Source: Nostoc punctiforme NIES-2108 (lineage in GTDB: Bacteria; Cyanobacteriota; Cyanobacteriia; Cyanobacteriales; Nostocaceae). From it: a DNA stretch of 64,000 nucleotides. The stretch is from NCBI GenBank assembly GCA_003326195.1, contig LXQE01000150.1, positions 24,928 to 88,927 of the forward strand, given 5' to 3'. The notes below the pieces were generated by a model. It did not search any database. It saw only the letters and a program-made list of their open reading frames with translations, and was not told the DNA's origin. Shown here piece by piece: positions 24,592-31,400 of this stretch (position 1 is its first letter; each line of letters begins with the position of its first letter). Made by a program: the position numbers and the translations under genes.

Positions 24592-25524
24592 GTGACCACT
24601 ACCGTACACTGGCAGGAACGAGTTGGTAATCAAAGAGATTGGATTTGGCGTGGCTGGCAAACCCGCTACACTTACATTCGCCCTAGCCAAAGTCACCCCA
24701 ATACAACACCTCTAATTCTGTTACATGGCTTTGGTGCTTCCATTGGTCATTGGCGACATAATTTAGAAGTGTTGGGTGAGTATCACACAGTTTACGCCAT
24801 AGATATGTTGGGTTTTGGCGCTTCTGAAAAAGCCGCAGCTAATTACAGCATCGAACTCTGGGTTGAACAGGTTTACGATTTCTGGAAAACATTTATTCGT
24901 CAACCAGCGATATTAATAGGCAATTCCAACGGTTCACTAATATCTATGGCCGCCGCCGCCACTCACCCCGATATGGTGCTGGGTATGGTGATGATGAGTT
25001 TACCAGACCCGTCATTAGAACAAGAAGCAATTCCTCCTATGCTGCGCCCACTGGTAACAGCAATTAAAAATGTTGTCGCTTCACCGTTGATACTTAAACC
25101 TGTATTTAACTTCGTGCGCCGTCCTGGGGTGCTGCGTCGCTGGGCTAGTCTCGCCTACGCTAACCCAGAAGCGATTACCGATGAACTCATCGAAATTTTA
25201 GCAGGGCCTCCCCAAGATCGGGGTTCTGCGAGGGCGTTTAGTGCTTTGTTCAAAGCTGCGATCGGAATTAATTTTAGTCCCAGTGTCAAGACAGTATTAC
25301 CAACCTTAACAATTCCGATGCTTTTAATTTGGGGACAAAAAGACCGATTTGTTCCGCCAGCACTAGCTAGCCAATTTGCCCAATATAACGAGAAGTTGGA
25401 ACTGCTGAATCTGGAGGATGTAGGGCATTGTCCCCACGATGAATGTCCAGAACAAGTTAACCAAGCGATTTTAGATTGGATTGAGAGATGGATTGGCGAT
25501 CGCCAACCATTGGTTGTTCCCTAA
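24592..25524 (+). CDS. Alpha/beta-fold hydrolase (pheophytinase/dephytylase-like)
   Basis: GGAGGT lies 4 nt before GTG 24592, which I take as the start (310 residues). The fold is complete: oxyanion loop LILLHGFGASIGHWRHN, nucleophile elbow IGNSNGSL (Ser), acid GQKDRFVPP, and His in DVGHCPHDECPE. The HGFGAS, VYAIDMLGFGASEK and GNSNGS runs resemble the plant and cyanobacterial pheophytinase / chlorophyll dephytylase group, so a role in chlorophyll phytol removal is possible; other ester substrates cannot be excluded. It is probably soluble or loosely attached to membranes. Confidence 0.85.
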   Translation: MTTTVHWQERVGNQRDWIWRGWQTRYTYIRPSQSHPNTTPLILLHGFGASIGHWRHNLEVLGEYHTVYAIDMLGFGASEKAAANYSIELWVEQVYDFWKTFIRQPAILIGNSNGSLISMAAAATHPDMVLGMVMMSLPDPSLEQEAIPPMLRPLVTAIKNVVASPLILKPVFNFVRRPGVLRRWASLAYANPEAITDELIEILAGPPQDRGSARAFSALFKAAIGINFSPSVKTVLPTLTIPMLLIWGQKDRFVPPALASQFAQYNEKLELLNLEDVGHCPHDECPEQVNQAILDWIERWIGDRQPLVVP

Positions 25525-25561
25525 ATATTATGCAATGGGGGTGCGATCGCATCAGCAGTAA

Positions 25562-25927
25562 CTAGCCAATCGTCGCTTGGTTAGTGTCAACATCTGTAGC
25601 ACCATTTACAGAACGCGCCACAGAAACCATCTTATTGAGAATTTCTTGACTGGGGACTTTTCCTTTCAACACTACAGTGCTACCCGTCTGAGCCACCCAA
25701 AGAGTATCAACATCGTCGAGTTGGGGGTCTTGATCGAATGCTAACGCTACCCGCTTTGCTAAACCACTTTGGTCATATTCTCCGCTTAAACCCAGACGTT
25801 CTGGGGGTATCGATTGCGTAGCAGTAGCAACATTAGCACTAGGAGCTTGCTGTACAGCCTGTGGAGCCGGATTTACTTCTGCATTTTCAGGTTTTTCCAT
25901 TCCAAACAATCTTTTTAACCAACCCAT
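25562..25927 (-). CDS. BON-domain protein
   Basis: 121 residues. N-terminus MGWLKRLFGMEKPE is amphipathic and basic, not a signal peptide. An Ala/Pro/Gln-rich linker leads to a single BON domain (about 52-118: LAKRVALAFDQDPQLDDVDTLWV, GSTVVLKGKVPSQEIL, VARSVNGATDVDTNQ). BON domains bind phospholipid or interfaces and in OsmY-type proteins help envelope stress. Lack of an export signal suggests the cytoplasmic face of a membrane. Confidence 0.82.
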   Translation of the reverse strand: MGWLKRLFGMEKPENAEVNPAPQAVQQAPSANVATATQSIPPERLGLSGEYDQSGLAKRVALAFDQDPQLDDVDTLWVAQTGSTVVLKGKVPSQEILNKMVSVARSVNGATDVDTNQATIG

Positions 25928-26193
25928 AAAACTTTTCTCCTATTAACGGCTTATAAAATCTGAGTATAAAAGCTTTAAACAAATGCTGCATCTGCCAATA
26001 AAAAGATATATTCAATGAAATTCTTGCTTGCAGTATGATTTCTAGACAATTTCTCGATTGAGAATGCAACGAGTGCAACGGTTAAGTTTACAATAGGAGG
26101 TCGCACTGAAAATTTAGTGCGGTAGTAGGTCTAGCATTGCCCTTAGCTAGTGTCTGCGTTACTCAATTCCTGCTCTAGCCTCTGTTGGCGAAG

Positions 26194-26712
26194 ATGAAAC
26201 ATACCCTTTCAGTTCTCGTAGAAGATGAGGCGGGTGTTCTTTCCCGCATATCTGGTTTATTTGCGCGTCGCGGCTTTAATATTGAAAGCCTTGCTGTTGG
26301 TCCTGCTGAACAAGGAGGAGTCTCTCGAATTACAATGGTTGTCCCTGGCGACGATCGCGTGATCGAGCAACTCACTAAGCAACTGTACAAGTTAGTCAAT
26401 GTCCTAAAAGTCCAGGATATTACCGAAACCCCTTGTGTCGAGCGAGAATTGATGCTTTTGAAGGTGAATGCTAGTACCAGCAATCGCTCAGAAGTAATCG
26501 AATTGTCTCAGATTTTCCGGGCGCGAGTCGTGGACGTGGCGGAAGATTCTCTCACCTTAGAAGTTGTGGGAGATCCAGGTAAAATGGTAGCGATCGTGCA
26601 AGTGTTGCAAAAATTTGGTTTGAAAGAAATCGCCCGCACTGGCAAAATTGCCCTAACTCGTGAATCAGGCGTGAATACCGAGTTACTCAAATCTTTGGAA
26701 GCAAAGGTTTAG
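26194..26712 (+). CDS. ilvH: Acetolactate synthase small (regulatory) subunit
   Basis: 172 residues from ATG 26194 (MKHTLSVLVEDEAGVLSRIS). An N-terminal ACT domain (about 1-75) has the valine-sensing run NIESLAVGPAEQGGVSRITMVV, and a C-terminal ALS_ss_C domain has ERELMLLKVNAS and ARVVDVAEDSLTLEVVGDPGK. It binds the catalytic IlvB subunit, activates it and gives valine feedback. This is the first step of branched-chain amino acid synthesis. No ilvB is adjacent, which is usual in cyanobacteria. Confidence 0.96.
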   Translation: MKHTLSVLVEDEAGVLSRISGLFARRGFNIESLAVGPAEQGGVSRITMVVPGDDRVIEQLTKQLYKLVNVLKVQDITETPCVERELMLLKVNASTSNRSEVIELSQIFRARVVDVAEDSLTLEVVGDPGKMVAIVQVLQKFGLKEIARTGKIALTRESGVNTELLKSLEAKV

Positions 26713-27087
26713 TTGGGAATTTAAATTAAGACTCAGAAATACTCAACCGCAGTAGTAGTCATAGTGGCAATTGTTACTATGACTTCTGCTTAGGGACTAG
26801 CAAAAAAACAAATGTCTAACTACCCTTCAATTTTAGCGTTCCCGCTTCTCCTGTCGGAGACGCTACGCGAACGGGTTGCCGTAGGCATCGCTACTTCTGG
26901 TGAGACACTACCATAGATCGCTGTTATGTAAATATATAGCGGTTCCCAATTGCATGGAATACAGACCTAACCCCCAGCCCCTTCCCTTCTAGCGTTGGGG
27001 AGTAAGATTCAAAGCCTCTCTCCTTTTAGGAGAGAGGTCAAAACTGTACTGCACCCAAGCAAGAACCGCTATATTATCTGTATTGTT
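26713..27087. other. Repeat-rich spacer after ilvH
   Basis: Contains three things: a 9-bp stem-loop at 26757-26784 (AGTCATAGT/ACTATGACT) that may end the ilvH transcript; a Nostoc-type run GGAGACGCTACGCGAACGGG...GCCGTAGGCATCGC at about 26835-26893; and a complete inverted-repeat element at 26934-27074, listed separately. No gene seen. Confidence 0.65.
26934..27074. mobile_element. MITE-like element with perfect 12-bp terminal inverted repeats
   Basis: Ends are ATATAGCGGTTC (26934-26945) and GAACCGCTATAT (27063-27074), exact reverse complements. If the mobile unit begins at TAGCGG, the flanking TA on both sides would be a TA target duplication, as for IS630/mariner-type elements. Inside is a perfect hairpin CCTCTCTCC-TTTTA-GGAGAGAGG (about 27015-27037). 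There is no open frame, so it is non-autonomous. Confidence 0.7.
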
Positions 27088-27645
27088 CTAGATTTCAGTC
27101 GGCCAATTATCCTCCAGGTATAGTTTAATCAAACCTGCGTGTGATAAAGGGCGTGACAAGTTGTTTATGTCATAGTTAGTTTCGTAATCTAGTAAAACGA
27201 CAGTTGTATGTGCTACAAGTTCTTTTAATTTGTAGATTAAGTCTTGAACACGGTTCTCTAGTACCCATCGATAGGAAGGTAAGTATATTTGCCGTCGCGC
27301 TTCTTGGTAGGACAGTAGTTTATCACCTGTTAAACCAATACGATGACCCAATACTTTGCCATACTTCCGTGCTGAACGCTTGATACCTTTCATCTCAGAA
27401 ATTAAAAATTTGCTAGGGTCTATGTTTGAGGTTTCAAAAACTTTTAAACCTTGCCAAATACCTTCCACCGTCATGCTAAATTGTCCTGGTGAGAAGGGAA
27501 TAGGTATTCCTGCGTGAGGATAAAAAGGACTAAAGCGAATCCAAGGTTCAGAACCACGGGAAGTCACATCAATAATAACTGCATTAGGATAAACTTTTGC
27601 CAAATTTTCAACAGAGACACGGCGATTTTTGATGATTAATGGCAT
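27088..27645 (-). CDS. DUF6939-like protein, possible NADAR-related ADP-ribose hydrolase
   Basis: 185 residues, soluble. From memory it matches a family named DUF6939 (MPLIIKNRR start, PWIRFSPFYPHAGIPIPFSPG, VEGIWQGLKVFE, KYGKVLGHRIG, LPSYRWVLENRVQDLI, VVLLDYETNYDI, PLSHAGLIKLYLE). I see a pattern resembling NADAR proteins: FSPFYP for their LSNFYP, TVEGIWQGLKVFE for their SVEHxxQAxKxxx, then a Gly-rich loop. NADAR enzymes remove ADP-ribose from guanine in DNA or RNA. Its start lies 3 nt after the stop of the unknown gene that follows the ADP-ribosyltransferase-tipped eCIS protein, so an antidote role is attractive. This is inference only. Confidence 0.6.
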   Translation of the reverse strand: MPLIIKNRRVSVENLAKVYPNAVIIDVTSRGSEPWIRFSPFYPHAGIPIPFSPGQFSMTVEGIWQGLKVFETSNIDPSKFLISEMKGIKRSARKYGKVLGHRIGLTGDKLLSYQEARRQIYLPSYRWVLENRVQDLIYKLKELVAHTTVVLLDYETNYDINNLSRPLSHAGLIKLYLEDNWPTEI

Positions 27646-27648
27646 ATC

Positions 27649-28452
27649 TCAAACAGCCGATACTTTTGAAGATTCTGGTAAATAAAAGATGTTGGGAAAC
27701 ATTGGTGAAGGTTCAGATATAGCTAGACCCGCTTCCAAAAAGCTATATTGCTCAGGAGTTATGGAAATGGGTGTAAAGCCATAATGACGAGCTAAAGCCG
27801 CGACTGCACAGACGGGTGTTTCAAAGTCTGGATAACTACGGGGATGAAAATTCATCCACTCATCTTCATCTTCTGCCATCCAAAAATTTGCAATCTCCTT
27901 CAAAGCTTCTTCTGTCTGACTATCGTCTTGGACTGGGATACTTTGAGCAAGCTGTAGCCAAGCATTATCTTCTTCATTACTTGTACTTTCTGGTAGATTA
28001 GCAGCAGTAAAATTCCCTTTGACCAACATCCAGAAAACCTGCTCTGATATTTGCTGACTCTTTACAGGTGTTGCTGGGAGGCTTTGGATAAAATCCCACT
28101 CTCCCCCAAGAGCTGCATATTGAGCGGCTTGGATCATTTGACCTTGAAGAAACATTCCGAATGCTGTTAAAGAAGACCAATGCCGCCACACAGTATGCTC
28201 GGCTCCAACTGCGTACAATAATGAAGTAATTTCTAATATCAACTCTGTGATCGATTTTGTAGCCTTCTCCCAGGTTAAGTTTTCTTCACTAATCAAACTC
28301 TTAACAGTATTCAAATCTCTTTGAATATAGTGAATGACATCAGTTGCATATTCAGAAACGCCAATCCGACGTTCTGATACTGACAATAAGGTAATTTTTT
28401 CAACCTCTTGTGCTACAAATTCACAAAAATCTTGATGGCTTAAGATTCCCAT
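27649..28452 (-). CDS. Unknown protein overlapping the eCIS effector gene; candidate immunity protein
   Basis: 267 residues, mostly helical by composition, acidic, with no signal or membrane segment and no family I recognise. The ATG (28452) lies inside the last codons of the eCIS-core gene (stop at 28440), a 13-nt overlap that implies translational coupling. It ends 3 nt before the DUF6939-like gene, so the three form a tight operon. Position directly after a toxin domain is the classical place of an immunity gene; an adaptor or chaperone for effector loading is the alternative. Confidence 0.7.
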   Translation of the reverse strand: MGILSHQDFCEFVAQEVEKITLLSVSERRIGVSEYATDVIHYIQRDLNTVKSLISEENLTWEKATKSITELILEITSLLYAVGAEHTVWRHWSSLTAFGMFLQGQMIQAAQYAALGGEWDFIQSLPATPVKSQQISEQVFWMLVKGNFTAANLPESTSNEEDNAWLQLAQSIPVQDDSQTEEALKEIANFWMAEDEDEWMNFHPRSYPDFETPVCAVAALARHYGFTPISITPEQYSFLEAGLAISEPSPMFPNIFYLPESSKVSAV

Positions 28453-31400
28453 TCGCGTAATCCACCTTGACTTTGAGCTTTTTGGCGTGCGGTTTGGTTT
28501 GCTCTGGCTCCCAATCTTTGAGGACCTTCACTCATTTGAGCATCATCTTGAGCAACAAGGTTTTCTCCTGGGACACTACCAGTAAATGCTACCTCAGCTT
28601 CGTTGAGGATTCTAGTTTTAATGTTAACCTTACCCTGGTTTTGTAAATCTTGGATATTGATTGCTTTTTGGTCTACCAGTTCTTTAGCTGTAAACAGATA
28701 TATAAATAGCCTACCAACAATATCTCCCGTAGTGCGTTGATTTTCTTTTAATGTTCCTTTTTCTCCAAAAGCATATCTAGCTGCGTGTTCTGCATTTTTC
28801 GAGGTAGATATAATCGGTGTACTAATGAATTCTAAGTCTTTGTATTGACCTTTTTCTGCCTTTTTAAGTTCTGCTTCAAAAATTTTCTGTCTATTAACAT
28901 AGTCTTGAATCATAGCCAAGAATAAATTATCAAATATGTGCTTTTTATCTCCCCACCACTGTCGAATGCTATTGGCATCTTTTGTAGTTTCTACTTTCTC
29001 ACGTACAAGTTGTGCTGCTGTTTCTAGTTCAGATTTACTAACATCAGAACCATCCGGTTTTTTGCTCCCTGCTATTTCACGAGCTGCTGCACTGAAAGTA
29101 GGTTCGCCTACTAGTTTTTTCTCTAATTGGGCATTATAATCTTCTTGATTCCAATTCTTATTGAAATGAATTCCTCTATATAAAGCAAACGCACCTTTTG
29201 GTTCATCAGTTTCATCCAATTTGCGTTTCTTTGTATCGCCTTCAGGATTAATCTTAACTTTGATGTAATAAGCGCCTTCTTTGTCTTTTTTCAGCTTGGC
29301 TGATTTGAGTCCATATTTTGATTCTAGTTGTGGGAGTTTTGCCTTAATGGTATCAGGGGTAGCTCTCTGCTGGTTGAGAATCTGTTCAGCATCGGTGACA
29401 GCTTGAGCAACAATCGTCTGCTTTTGCTTGTCAGTCTGCTCATTAGCTTTGCCATTTTTGGCTTGCTTCCCTTTCTGTTTATCTTTACCAAACCCAAACT
29501 TATCCTTGACTTTATTGCCAAACTTATCAAACTTATCCTTAACGGATTTTTTCTTATTCTCAACCCATTGCTGACCAGCTTCCTTCTTATCCTCAACCCA
29601 TTGCTTACCGACTTTATATTTTTCCTTCGCCGAATCTTTCAGTTCTCCAGCCTTCTTACCAAACTTGCTATTCTTAACTTTGTTACCAACTTTCTTAAAC
29701 GCCTTCGCACCTCTATCAATTACCCAATCAACTGCTTTTTCCATCGGTTTCCGCAGCTTCTGGAAGATTGCCTGAATCTTGCCAGCAATTCCATCTAAGC
29801 CCAAAAGACTTGCTAGGAAACTGATGACGACTGGTAAAGATTTGGCTAGGGCATTTTCAACGCCCTTGATTGCTTGATCGATCGCACCACTAGCGATCGC
29901 ACCAATCGCATCCAGTATCGCATTAATTAAATCGGCAATCTGCTGGGCACGTTCAATAAAGAATTTGACAATCTCATAAATCGCCTTAGCAGCTTTGATG
30001 AATGCTGAAGCCGGGGTCAACAGGCTGAGAATCCACTCAATTCCTGCTGTAATCACTTTTTCAATAATAAAATTCTTGATGGGTTCGATTACCAAAGCGT
30101 TGAGGTCGCCCATCTTCTCTTGGACAAACTGCCACATCCCAGCCACACCCTCACTGGCTAAGACTTGAAATACATCAACAGTTTGTTCCAATCGGCTGAC
30201 CTTTTCTTCACCTAATCGTTTCACAGCTTGACCACGAATTGCTTCATAGGTGAAGCCTAAAAGCTGCATTGCTAGGCTAAAGATCCCTTTGAGGTCGAAG
30301 TTTTCTGGCATTTGAATACCAGTTTCTGCCATTGTGCCTGTCAGCCAACCGATTAATCCTTGCTGGAGGTGCTTCCCGATATTATTCATGAAGTTGAGGA
30401 AGCCTTGTTTCACCGCCTGGATCAAATTAGTCAAGAAACCAATCGGGTCTTTGAGGATTTGCCCAACTACGCCAGCAACTCGCGCTAGCACTTGCAAAAG
30501 CATTTTGGTCAGTTCAATGATCGTCTTGATGACTCCCACGATGAAGTCGAAAGCTTTTTGAATAAAACCTTTATTTGCTGCCTTCATCTCTTCAATGCGG
30601 GCATCAACAGCTTCCAAATTCTCCTGATATTTCTGTGCTAGGGTGTCAATTAGCTCATCTTGCTTATCGTCAACACTTTGTTGCAATTCTTCAAATTTGC
30701 TGTCAATGTCTGCGGCTGCTTGTTGACCGACTCCTTTTAAGTCTTGCGGTAGTTGGTTAACATAATTCTGAATCTCCTGCTTACCACTAGCAATTTCTGC
30801 TTTGGCTTGGGTCAGTCCTTTACTGATAATGGCGACAACTTTGTTAATGACACCATCCATCTGATTAATGTAAAGCTGCCGTCCCTCTTGATAGAAAGCG
30901 TTCACCTCTGAGGGCATACCAAACAATTTGTCTCCCAGCCATTTTGCTGGCCCAAAAAAGCCACTGTAGCGATCGCTCTTATAATCGTCCATTCGCTTGC
31001 CAACGTAATCCTCGAAGGCTTTTTTGGCATCAGCAGCACCAGCATCAAAGGCTTGTATAACTTGCCCGTCTAGTTCACCAAGGGTTTTCTCAACTTTGCC
31101 TTTGGTCTTGTCATAAATCTTATTAATATCACCAGCAACTTTTGCCCGTGCTTGCTCATCCTTGCTCTTGGCTCCAATCTGCTGCTCCCCTACCTGACCC
31201 AAGTTTTGGGTACGGATACCGTGCATTGCTTGCAAATGTTGCTGGGCTGTAGCTTCTGCCGTAGCTTGAGCGGTTGCGAGTATCCCTTGCTCTTGCTGGC
31301 GATATTGTGGCGGCGCTTCTTGTGCATTGGTTTGAGCGTCTTTCTTGGCTGCGAGTGCCCCTTGAAACTCCGGTTCATTGGAGTTTGCCAATTGCTCCTC

